From Erythroxylum novogranatense (taxonomy: Eukaryota > Streptophyta > Magnoliopsida > Malpighiales > Erythroxylaceae), in contig CM057229.1 of the NCBI GenBank assembly GCA_029891385.1, forward strand, positions 4,403,001 through 4,467,000: a stretch of DNA of 64,000 nucleotides. Reading direction: 5' to 3'. The translations under genes were made by a program, and so were the position numbers. The notes under the pieces are model-generated. The model worked only from the letters and a program-made list of their open reading frames with translations, was not told the origin of the DNA and made no database searches. Positions 24,175 through 34,189 of the stretch are shown piece after piece. Position 1 is the first letter of the stretch, and every line of letters starts with the position of its first letter.

Positions 24175-25878
24175 CTCGTTAAGTTAATTGGGTATGATTT
24201 TGATATTGTTTATAGACCTGGAAAAATGAATACTGCTGCTGATTCTCTCTCTTGAGTCCCTAATTCACAATTTTTTGCCCTTTCTTCAGTTGCTTATAAC
24301 ATTGTTTCAGACATTAGAGCTACTAACTTAGTTCATAGTGAGTTGTTAGCTTTGCAGCGGAAATTATTGCAGGATCCCTTACAGTTTCCAGGGTTTGTAT
24401 TTCACGATGGCCTGTTGCTGTTTAAGGGTCGCTTGGTTATCCCTTCAGATTCTGTGCTCCGTCACCAGCTGATGCTTGAGTTCCATTCTTCTCCTTTGGG
24501 TGGCCATGCTGGTATCACTCGAACGATCCACAGGATTTCAGCCAATTTTTTCTGAAGGTCGTTACGGAGGGATGTTAAAAAGTTTGTAAGTGAATGTTCG
24601 ATTTGTCAGCAGATGAAACATTCTACGCTGCTACCCGGGGGTCTTTTACAGCCACTTCAGATTCCGGACTTGATCTTCGAAGGTATAAGCATGGATTTTA
24701 TAACTGGATTGCCATTGGTAAAAGGGAAATCAGTCATTATGGTGGTTATCGATAGGCTCTCCAAGTATGGCCACTTTGTTCCCTTGTCTTCCAATTTTTC
24801 GGCACTCACAGTCGCTGAGGCTTTTGTTCAGGAGATCATACGTCTCCATGGGGTACCTGCGGACATTGTGACTGATAGAGATGCCCGTTTCCTCAGTGAT
24901 TTTTGGCAAGAGGTACATCGTTTGCAAGGGACAACTCTGAGCATGAGTACGGCGTACCATCCTCGGTCCAATGGTCAAACAGAGGCTTTAAACAAATGCA
25001 TTGAAATGTACTTACGTTGCTATGTGGCCGATAATGTTAAGGGTTAGTTGAAGATGCTTCCTTGGGCGGAATTCTGGTATAACAATGCTTTTCAGTCCGC
25101 TGCGGGCATGACACCGTTCCAAGCATTGTATGGTCGACCCCCACCTACTATTCCGCAGTACATCAAAGACTCTACTGGTAATGCATTAGTGCGTAGCAAG
25201 CTCATGGAACGCGATCAGGTTTTGCTGTTGCTTAAGGAGAATTTGCGTAAGGCACAGGCTCGAATGAAGATCTTTGTTGATCGTGGTCGTCGGGAAGTTA
25301 CTCTTGCGGTGGGTGATTGGGCCTATGTCAAATTACAACCATTTCGCCAAAACTCCGTCCAGCTGCAGAGGCACAGCAAGCTGGGCAGACGTTTCTTCGG
25401 CCCCTATAAAGTGATTGCTCGTGTAGGGGAGGTCGCTTACAAATTGGAACTTCCAGATCCAGTTTTTCACATATCTTTGCTTAAGAAGTGTATTGGCCAA
25501 CCGACACAACAAGTTACACCTCTGGATATGGTTGATTCCTCTGCGACTTTAGTCCTACACCCTACTGCCATCCTGGATATTCGACATGTTCAGCGCTCTT
25601 CTACTTCAGTTGAACAATGGCTCGTGCAATGGGACAGCTTGGCCATTTCTGAAGCTACTTGGGAAGATATGGACCACATACTGCAGATGTATCCCACCTT
25701 GAAGCTTGAGGACAAGCTGTTACTTAAACAGGGGGATAATGTTATGCTTTCAACAGAGCCCAAGGATGATGTTGACCCAAGTAATATCCACTCAGTGAGG
25801 AGGAGCAATCGAATTAGACAGCCACCAATCAGATTGCAAGGTTTTGCATGGAGAGACACGTCACAAGCTAAGGAATAA
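24175..25878 (+). pseudogene. Reina-like chromovirus RNase H end, integrase and chromodomain
   Basis: One frame runs from [17 protein letters not shown] through RNase H end, integrase zinc region (HSSPLGGHAGITRT, CSICQQMKH), catalytic core (GISMDFITGLP, VTDRDARFLSDFW, NGQTEALNKCIE) and a C-terminal chromodomain (VEQWLVQWDSLAISEATWEDM). Three in-frame stops interrupt it: TGA near 24254 (for CGA), TGA near 24553 (for TGG) and TAG near 25045 (for TGG). All three are C-to-T or G-to-A changes. The chromodomain marks it as a chromovirus and the integrase text resembles the Reina lineage. Confidence 0.88.
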
Positions 25879-25959
25879 TCGTTATGGTCCTCACAAGGAA
25901 TTGCATGCACTCTGTAGTGTATTTAAATCATGATGATACCTAGAATAAGGAATCTATTC

Positions 25960-26132
25960 TGTTATGACATCAGACTATTCTCTCATCGTTTCTCATTCTC
26001 TCTGAATTTCTCATCCCTTTCTTGTGACTTTTCCCTCAAAGATTGTATTTCTACTTGTTGAGACTCAATCAAATTGCAGTTGATTGCTTGCTTACTGTTT
26101 TATTGCTGTTATTGTGGAAATATAACCTTACA
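25960..26132 (+). repeat. Putative 3' LTR of the Reina-like chromovirus
   Basis: TGTTATGACATCAGAC to AACCTTACA has TG...CA ends and lies 81 bp after the pol stop. It is AT-rich with pyrimidine tracts. The 5' LTR is outside the window and no clear polypurine tract was seen, so the boundaries are tentative. Right of it the duplicated host segment begins. Confidence 0.4.
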
Positions 26133-26227
26133 ATTACTTAATAAGACATAATAATTAGATATTTGGATATTAAATGATAGGAACCACACGTCATTTCACT
26201 ATGTTTTTTCTTTTTGTTATTTCTCAG

Positions 26228-26387
26228 GAAAAAAAAAGGCACGGCCCAAAAAGTAAGAATACAGCTTCCGCACTTGTTCATTTATTGAAGAGACTGACGC
26301 ATAAACATTCAAATCCAACACCTCCAAAGTTCATACCCAAAGACACAAACCTCGAACCTTTTATTGGCTATACGCCAAACCCGAGAG
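26228..26387 (+). pseudogene. Exon-like relic A, unknown gene
   Basis: A pyrimidine-rich tract ending TTTCTCAG (26221-26227) precedes an open 160 bp block, which ends GAGAG before GTACAG. The translation contains KKRHGPKSKN, ASALVHLL and LEPFIGYTPNPRG. The flanks look like a splice acceptor and donor, so it may be one internal exon of a lost gene. I do not recognise the protein. The copy in unit B differs at many positions, including amino-acid changes, which argues against present function. Confidence 0.35.
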
Positions 26388-26459
26388 GTACAGTTATTTA
26401 AGGATGTCTTGCACTTAATTACTTAGGTGAGAAGTGAACAACATAGTCCACTTGCAAAC

Positions 26460-26465
26460 TTTATT
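26460..26465 (-). promoter_or_regulatory. Poly(A) signal of patatin-like gene A
   Basis: AATAAA on the minus strand, 23 nt downstream of the stop codon. It is conserved in copy B at 34162-34167. Confidence 0.5.
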
Positions 26466-26487
26466 TAGAATCAGCTCGAGACCATAT

Positions 26488-28302
26488 TTAAGTCGATGCA
26501 CCTTTTGCTTTAGCTTCACGGAGCTTCTTCTCTCCAGAGAGTTGTTCGGCAATCCTATAAATGGGTGAAAAAAAATATCAGATTGATGTAATATATACAA
26601 AACCAAGAAAGCGTAGCGGTATAAATAAGAGAAAAGGAAAAATGAAAATAGATATATACTTAGTGAGGGCTTGGAAGTTTTTAGTTTTGCCATCATCTAT
26701 TGGCTCAAGATTACCAGTTGACAAGTTCACCCTTTTCACTGGTTCATTCAACAAATCCTTCCCGAATTTTTTCAGTTCTTCCAAGTTGTCTTTAGATGAG
26801 TTGTCCATAGCTGCCATTGGTCCTTTCAAAGAATCACTCTGCAAATTATGTCAAACCCTTTAATCGAAATTTTCTATTACCATTATCAGATTTGATATCG
26901 TTTTATATATATACCTGAATGCGAAGATAATTTTTCTCAGAATGAAGAGCGTGAAAAAGATTGGTCATTTGGATATCGACCATATCAGAACTTGCTTCCA
27001 TATAACAATTGATGATAGGAGTTTGGCCATCATTTATCATCCATTCCACTGCACCCCAGTTTGATGTTTCGTCAACACTTAACCTGCTTACATTTCTTGT
27101 TGAACCTGTTCCTAAAGAAACAACAACGAATCTTCTGAAATCGGTGGCCTTGATGTCACGGTATTGACCTTTTCCCTCGGTGATTTCTTTCATAACCTCA
27201 TTCATGGCAACATAAGTCTGTATTTTAAAGTTAGATAATATAAGATTAGAACTTCAAAAACTTTCGTGGAAATCAGTAATATATGTACAGATATCACAAA
27301 CCGGATTATTTGCCGCTAAACCACCGTCGACAAGGTTGAATTGGAACTTGTCCGTCGCAAAATAATAGGGCGGAAAGTAGGTTGGAGCAGCAGAAGTTCC
27401 AATGCATACGTCTGATAGATTGACATCTTTTTCACTCCTATGCTGTACCTGAAGTAGTAGGAAAGATCCGTCATGTCGAGACATTTTCTCCACTTAAAAC
27501 CCTCAAACTCTATAGAGATACATGTGCTCTGTAGTGAATAGTGATTAAGGTTTTGCAAGAAATTTTATGAACCTCGAAGCTGGAGAAGATAACAGGCATG
27601 AGGCACCTGATGTCGAATGATGTGATTGCAACATTTGTCAATGTCTGGCTCAATCGCTTATCACCCAACTCTTCCCTGACAATTTTGTGCAAGTTTTTCC
27701 CGTCATACTTAGGTCCTCTAAATAAATGGACCATGTTTGCAACATCTGGGAACCTGTCACAAAAATTAATCACATCGTTCTAATTATATAAATGGAGACA
27801 ATTATGCTTTTGGGATTTTTGGTCATCAAGTCTAACGTTGAGTACCAGTCTTTGGGGAATATTTGGGAGCAATTGTTCAAATAGAAATCAACGATTTGGG
27901 GGGCAGAAAACAAAGGACGTTTTTGATCATTTGGAGCTGTTAACATGGCAGTCATGAGGCCACCAGTGCTAGTTCCAGCAATCACATCAAAGTAATCTGC
28001 AATTCTCGCGTCCTTGCCATCCAACCTCTGCATTTTGCATGGCCAAACAATCACTAGTATAATAAAAAATCATCGGAATGCACAAGTAAACGAACCAAAC
28101 CTAATCATGAAATTAGCATATCATATCACATATATGTATAAACACACACAAGTTTAATTAATCAATCTTATCCGTGCATCTCAACCTGAAGCTCGGCCTC
28201 CAAAAAGGTGAGAATAGTTGCTGGAATAATTCCTCTTACTCCACCTCCGTCGATGCTAAGGACAGAAATTATTTCTCCACGAGTTGCAGCTTCAAGAGCC
28301 AT
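26488..28302 (-). CDS. Patatin-like lipid acyl hydrolase, copy A (7 exons, intact)
   Basis: My splice model joins 28302-28186, 28027-27846, 27753-27573, 27448-27302, 27217-26915, 26838-26660 and 26554-26488, all with GT-AG borders and matching phases. This gives 391 residues and a TAA stop. Family motifs are the oxyanion-hole box DGGGVRG (18-24), the nucleophile elbow GTSTG with Ser59, and the catalytic Asp201 in DGG followed by AANNPT. The length and absence of a signal peptide fit cytosolic plant pPLA-II patatins, which release fatty acids from phospho- and galactolipids, often in defence or stress. The start is the first ATG, about 95 nt after a TATA box. No lesion was found. Confidence 0.9.
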
Positions 28303-28395
28303 TGAAGATTGAGAAAGAAGGGTCTCAAAGGATACTAAATAGCAAGGAAATGCTAGTGAATGAAAGTTTGGGATATGGTATCAAGGTAATGTAGG

Positions 28396-28403
28396 TATTT
28401 ATA
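28396..28403 (-). promoter_or_regulatory. TATA box of patatin-like gene A
   Basis: TATAAATA on the minus strand about 95 nt upstream of the ATG. Identical in copy B at 36094-36101. Confidence 0.6.
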
Positions 28404-28445
28404 GAATGAGCTTCCAATTCTTCAAGGAAGTAAAACAATCCCATT

Positions 28446-28701
28446 GATGAACACAGGACAAGGTGTGAAAGCTTTAGTGAACTAAATTCTAAATAAGTAA
28501 TTCATAGAGAACCACGAGTTAGGTTGTAGCTAATCTCTCAATCGATTTGTGTTAGTAGAGGAAGGTCCACTCTCCAATTCAAAGCACGTTGTAAAAGAAA
28601 TAACGTCAATCATTTTAACAAAGGTTCAATTAAAATTTCACTATTTTAATTTTAGTAATCTAAGTTTTAATATTTATAATATCAAAAATCATAACTATAA
28701 C
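28446..28701. other. Upstream segment present only in copy A
   Basis: About 256 bp, from 144 bp upstream of the ATG, lie between CCATT and AAAATTTTATT and have no counterpart in unit B, where CCATT joins AAACTTTATT directly (36139-36144). It is either a deletion in B or an insertion in A. No terminal repeats were recognised. Confidence 0.7.
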
Positions 28702-29767
28702 AAAATTTTATTGTGTAATTAAAAGTCAATTTTGAGTGTTATTACTATAATAAACTTTAATATATTATCATATTTAAAACTTATCTATAAAGTATCAAAA
28801 TATTAAAAGTTTACCTATACTCTTTAAAAATAATAAAATTATTTCAAATGTTTTAAATTTTAAGAGTTTTATTAGAAAATAAGTTAATATTATCTCCTTG
28901 AATAACTAACACACTTCTATTTTATTTTACTAACTATATTTGGCGTTAATTTCTGTTTATTTTAGTGTTAATTTTAAATAAAATAATATCATTTATATTT
29001 CTAATATTCAATTATATGAAAATTCATTTAGATTAAAAATGAAATTATGCTTTTATTTAATTGAAGATTTAAAAAACCATATTGTTTTTAAAACAACACT
29101 TAAAGAGTAGGGTGGGGCCGAGCATTGAATGTATGAAGTACACCATTGCCTTATCTTATCTTCCTTATTAATAAAAGATGACTGAAAGAATCCAAGATTC
29201 ACATGTTAAAATTGGACACAAATATCATAACAACGTCAATTTAGAGGTTTGGAATTTTGTATGATTCTGAAAGTCTCATTCACACTCGAATAACTTATTC
29301 CTTGCTAAAATCTCTACGACTTGATTAGGTCTTCCACTTCTGTTAGGCAGCTATTTTTCTTAAATTAAATAATTTATAAACTCTGATTGATCTTTTTTCC
29401 CCTTATGATATTAGGGATACAATCATAGTGATGCACCCCCGTTCTTCAATGTTTGTGCACTTATTGCATCAAAAAATTTAAAATTTTTGTTTTCAAAAGA
29501 TGATTCGAGTGTTTGAACGTGCCTTTAAAGTGTTAATTTAAACCAATTATTAAGGGATTACAACTCATTTAATATATATATTAACAAATTTATTTATTAA
29601 ATAATTTATATAAATATTTATATTCGGTCTTTTAGAAATTTATTCAATGAGTATAAAGTAAAAGTTCGAAGATGTAATATTTTCATACAAAGTAAGAACG
29701 TTCGCAGTATTTACTCGCCATCAATTCAGACCAGAAGAAAAATGTATCGCTATCGATACATTTTGTT
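28702..29767. other. AT-rich intergenic sequence, unit A
   Basis: No gene seen. The stretch aligns in pieces with unit B: 36144-36350, 37275-37640, 38755-39100 and 44685-44880. It ends at the Copia insertion. Confidence 0.7.
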
Positions 29768-29772
29768 CATAT

Positions 29773-30052
29773 TGTTGGGCACAGCGGGTGTATTTTGTGA
29801 AAAGGAAAAATAAAATGAGCAAAATGGACACAGAATTTTTAACGTGGTTCACCCTTAACTTTGGGCTACGTCCACGGATAAAACTCAGAATATTTCTTCC
29901 ACTATTACAAATAGTATGTATACAGAGATAAAACCAAAATAGTGGCTCAGGTGTTTCCCAACCTAAAAATACTAACCTCACTATTTTGTCACTCATCAAC
30001 CCTTTAGGAATAAATTTCCCAACTTCAGAATAAAAAACAGTGCTCTGGCTTT
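29773..30052 (-). repeat. Copia 3' LTR, distal fragment
   Basis: Matches 31909-32190 and starts TGTTGGGCACAG in plus orientation. The break lies at about 30052, where LTR sequence joins integrase-linker coding sequence. Confidence 0.88.
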
Positions 30053-31496
30053 CTATCAGATCTAGAACATTCTTCATTCTGAAGGGAGGAGAACTCTGGA
30101 AAGAAACCCTGTTTTGTTTTCCTGCTAGACAATCTGCATATTTCTTATGATGTATCTGATTTAGACCAGATAGCATATTCCTCTTTACAAGCTGACTCAT
30201 CCCTTTTTCACCAATGTGACCTAGTCTTTTATGCCACAAATCAACTGTAGTATCATTCTCCACTGTATTGATAACATCACTGAAGAGCTTTGCCTGCATC
30301 ATATACAGTCTTGAGTGCTTCTGACCTCTGGCCACTACTAACTAGCCCTTAGTAAGCTTCTATTTTTTGTTTCCAAATGTACTTCGGAAACCTTCATCAT
30401 CTAGCCTGTTTACAGAAATCAAGTTCAAACGCATATTAGGAATGTACCTGACATCTTTCAGCAACAGTCTTGAGCCATTCGTTGTCTCTAAAGAAACATC
30501 TCCTTTGCCAGCAACATTTGACAGATTTCCATTTGTCATCTTAACAACGCCATAATTCTCAGGTGTGTAGGATGAGAAAAATTGTCTGTGAGAGGTAATA
30601 TGAATAGTAGCTCCACTATCAACTATCCAACTTGTTTCTTGCGACACTAGGCTGACTATCTCTGTATCAATAACAAGGTTAAATACATCAACAATGTTAC
30701 CTTGTTCATCATCGATGCTTTCTTCTTTCTTCACATCTTTGCCTTTTTCTTTTTTCAACTTTCGGCAAAATTTCATAATGTGGCCCTTCTTCTTACAATA
30801 ATGGCATTTCACATTTGCATATTTGTTTGACTTTCCTCTGTTCTTGTCTCTGGACTTTGGACCTCTGAATTGACTCATTCCTCTATTTTCTGTAAGCAGA
30901 ACATCTGAATGTGATGAAGAGGCTGCATGCTGTGATTTACGTCTCATCTCTTCATTTAGTATACTTCTTTTAACAGACTTCATATTTAATATGTCATTTG
31001 GTGCAGTATTTGTCAAAGACACCTTCAAAGTCTCCCAAGACTTTGGTAATGAAGCTAGCACCATCAAAGCAATCACCTCGTCGTCAAACTTTATGCCCAT
31101 CTTTGATAACTGATCAACCATTCATTCCATATTGTTTAAATGATCAGCTACAGAAGTACCTTCTTGGTATTTTACCTGCATAAATTTTGTCAGATAAAAT
31201 AATTTGTTGTTACTGGTCTTTGATACATACAGCTGCTCCAGCTTATTCCACAACTTTCTGGCATGAGTCTCATTACAAATGTGATTGTATACATTATCAT
31301 CGACAAACTGTCGAATATAACCACATGCTTGTTCATGCTCAAACTCCCATTCTTCGTTGAACATTTCCTCCGGTTTAGTTGTCGAAAATACCGACAAATG
31401 CATCTTTGTAATCATCAAGAGATCCTTCATCTTGGTTCGCCATATATGATAGTTCATATCGTTTAAATTGATCATTTTTCTCGTTTTCACCTCCAT
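30053..31496 (-). pseudogene. Copia gag, protease and start of integrase
   Basis: A single frame from 31496 encodes gag (MEVKTRKMINLNDMNYHIWR), a CCHC zinc knuckle CHYCKKKGHIMKFC, the protease block WIVDSGATIHIT and the pre-integrase block LWHKRLGHIGEKGMSQL. In-frame stops are at 31122-31124 and two near 30340-30362. After LDLI the frame runs into LTR sequence, so a chimeric tail reaches 29721. RT, RNase H and the integrase core are missing. The gag and knuckle text fit a Tork-like plant Copia, though the lineage is not certain. Confidence 0.85.
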
Positions 31497-31891
31497 TTGC
31501 CAAATTAAGCCAAATTTGAGAAAACTGACCTCAAATATGAAACCAGGATGTCAAACTTTGGTAGAAAAGATATCTTTTAAATTTTCACCGCGGGATCGAA
31601 ATAGTGTCGTCGGATCCCACAGAATAGTACTACGAGACCCAATAAATAGTAACTCGTTGGACTCCACTAGAATAGTACCTCGAGACCTGGTAAATAGTAA
31701 CTCAAACAGTATCATTGTGCACAGTGCGTCACCTTTGCAAATTAATTAAAATAATGTAAACTACTATTTAGTACTATTCATCACCTTTTTCGTTTTACGT
31801 CAACTTTTCAAACGTAGCACGCAAAAAAATTCGTTGTAATTTTCACTTCCCGATGATGTGCTTCTTTTCAAAAAATACCTCCGATGAAAAC

Positions 31892-31906
31892 ACAGCTTTG
31901 ATACCA
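31892..31906 (-). promoter_or_regulatory. Primer binding site of the Copia element
   Basis: TGGTATCAAAGCTGT on the minus strand, two bases inside the 5' LTR end. It resembles the initiator tRNA-Met site TGGTATCAGAGC. Confidence 0.75.
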
Positions 31907-31908
31907 CT

Positions 31909-32390
31909 TGTTAGGCGCAGTGGGTGTATTTTGTGAAAAGAAAAAATAAAATGAGCAAAATGGACACAGAATTTTTAACATGGTTCACTCTTAATTTTGG
32001 GCTACGTCCACGGACAAAACTCAGAATATTTCTTCCACTATTACAAATAGTAGGTATACAAAAATAAACCCAAAATAGTGGCTCAGGTGTTTCCCAACCT
32101 AAAAATACTAACCTTATTATTTTGTCACTCACCAACCCTTTAGAAATAAATTTTATAACTTTAGAACAAAAAACAGTGCTCTGACTTTTTCTCTGTATTT
32201 CTGTGTGTTGTTTGTGAAGTGGGGAGTCCACCACTTGAAGACAGCTACAAAGGCAGCTGTCTTTTTTCTTCTCTTCAACAAATGTTGCGAGCAACTTCAA
32301 CAAACTTCCGTTCAACATTGATAGGCGCCGCATACCTACCATTTGCATTCAAAGATAGTGTCTCTCTATGTGAGAGGGACCAATCTAACA
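31909..32390 (-). repeat. Copia 5' LTR, complete
   Basis: 482 bp with TGTTAGATTGG...GCGCCTAACA ends on the minus strand. The proximal part contains the inverted pair CAGCT...AGCTG around 32243-32263. Confidence 0.88.
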
Positions 32391-32395
32391 CATAT

Positions 32396-33852
32396 TAGTT
32401 GATGATCCTCCCAAAAAAAAAAAAAAAAAGATGAACTAAGAATTTGTATTGTATGGTCCCTATGATGGACGACCAAGAATTTGTTAGCATCTCATTACAT
32501 TTAATGTATTGAGACAAATATCGAGAAGTTATAACAAACACGACAGCGTTATGGATGAAAATGGTTAGCCAATCTCTATCAAAACAATCGTAAGGTCTAA
32601 TATTCACATGCATTTTCAATAATTATTCGACAATTTATATATTACAATAAATGATTTAAAAAACTAAACTGCTAAATCAATTAAATCACAAAATTTTAAT
32701 TAATGAATTGTGAACTAATTTATTTTATAAATTAAAATTAATTAGTACATTTTATTTATTAATATTCGTTTTAATTAAACATAAACTTTTATAAATAAGA
32801 ATAATCTTATTCTTTAATTTTATTTCAAATTATTCAAATTTGTTTTATTTTATTATGATGAACCTCTTATATTTAAGAATTTTTAAAACATTCATTAAAA
32901 TAAATTAAAAATATATCATTGTGTAATGTGAACTGATGTCATCCACAATTCGCAACCAGAAATGATGTCATCCTTCCTAGCGATTGTGGGACCTTGAAGA
33001 TTGCGACTAGTAAATTGATAGTAGTTCAATGACTAAATGCTTATCCATACTTATATATATGAGAACAAAATTGTAATCTGTATAGCAAATAGTTATATAT
33101 GTTTAAGTCAACAACATTGCCATTGCCATTATTTGTGGACAAGAGATACGATATCTACAAATATATATTTATGGCTACAGTAAGTTCCATTCTGAGAAGA
33201 AACTATCACATTAAATGATAATATGTAATTATGTTAGTAATATAAATAAATAAATATATGCATATATTCCTAATTTTTGAGTGTGATTATTTGTTTTATG
33301 TTCATTAAAATGTGTAACTCTATCGCTATCCTTTCTCTATCGCTATCCGATCTATTACTTTTGGGGATAAAAAGTCAACCACTATGCCAATCCTTCAACT
33401 TAAACGCTTGAAACCGCTATGGTTTTCACCAAAAAATGTTAAGTTAATGTGGAGTTGGGCAGAGATTAATTTTCCAAAATTTGGGGTTTAAATCCTGCAG
33501 CAAGTTATTTATAGGAAATTTCTCCCACAATATTGCAACCTTGGCCTCACTATTTTCATGCGAAAATTTTATGAAAGGCGTTTTAAAGGTTGGGTTGATA
33601 AGACGATAGATTAGAATTTTGGGAGATCTTTCTTTCTTTTTTATTTTCATGTTTGGATAAAAGTTAACTTTAGTTTTTTGGTTTTGTTTTGTATTATAAT
33701 TTGATGTTATTATTACTTAAATATATATAATTTAATTATTTAATAATAATTGATAATATACATATGATTAATATAATATAATTATTTATTTTAAAACTAA
33801 CTTCTTACGTTTCTTTTTTAGTGGGCCCATAACACCAAAATAACAACCAAAA
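32396..33852. other. Remainder of unit A and spacer between units
   Basis: 32396-32510 completes unit A. The following 1.3 kb is AT-rich with no convincing gene; short open frames here lack domains or splice context. Confidence 0.65.
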
Positions 33853-33924
33853 TAATAATTAGATATTTGGGTATTAAATGATAAGAACCACACGTCATTT
33901 TTTTTTCTTTTTGTTATTTCTCAG

Positions 33925-34085
33925 GAAAAAAAAAAGGCACGGCCCAAAAAGTAAGAATAAAGCTTCCGCACTTGTTCATTTGTTGCAAAGATTCACACAG
34001 AAACATTCAAATCCAACACCTCCAAAGTTCAAACCCAAAGACATAATCCTCGAACCTTTTATTGGCTATACGCCAAACCCAAGAG
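33925..34085 (+). pseudogene. Exon-like relic B
   Basis: Paralogue of 26228-26387, again between TTTCTCAG and a donor-like GTAAGG. One extra A and about a dozen substitutions separate the copies, more than in the adjacent patatin exons, so it appears free of constraint. Confidence 0.35.
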
Positions 34086-34161
34086 GTAAGGTACAATTAT
34101 TTAAGATGTCTTGCACTTAATTACTTGGGTGAGAAGTGAACAACATAGTCCACTTGCAAAC

Positions 34162-34167
34162 TTTATT
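34162..34167 (-). promoter_or_regulatory. Poly(A) signal of patatin-like gene B
   Basis: AATAAA on the minus strand 23 nt after the stop, as in copy A. Confidence 0.5.
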
Positions 34168-34189
34168 TAGAATCAGCTTGAGACCATAT

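Larger units (their letters stand above)
29773..32390 (-). mobile_element. Truncated Copia element, TSD CATAT
   Basis: CATAT is repeated at 29768-29772 and 32391-32395. The right (5') LTR is complete; the left (3') LTR keeps only its distal 280 bp. Everything from integrase start to the first part of the 3' LTR is deleted. Over the shared LTR part I count roughly 20 differences in 280 bp, mostly transitions, so it is fairly old or fast-mutating. The empty site is visible in unit B near 44875-44890 (TTTTGTTCATATTGGTTGATG). Confidence 0.93.
26145..32510. repeat. Segmental duplication unit A
   Basis: This unit and unit B (33853-45000) share a colinear sequence: an exon-like relic, the patatin-like gene, the AT-rich upstream region, and a tail ending CCCTATGATGGAC then CATCTCATTACA (32455-32495 here, 44955-44995 in B). 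Gene exons differ at about 2-3 percent by eye. Unit A alone carries the Copia insertion and 256 bp upstream of the gene. Without the Copia element the unit is about 3.7 kb. Confidence 0.88.

Noticed and set aside
27754..27845. Apparent stop and frame change in the patatin-like gene A after PKDW
   Set aside because: A 92 bp GT-AG intron in the right phase removes it. The same intron exists in copy B, so it is not a lesion.
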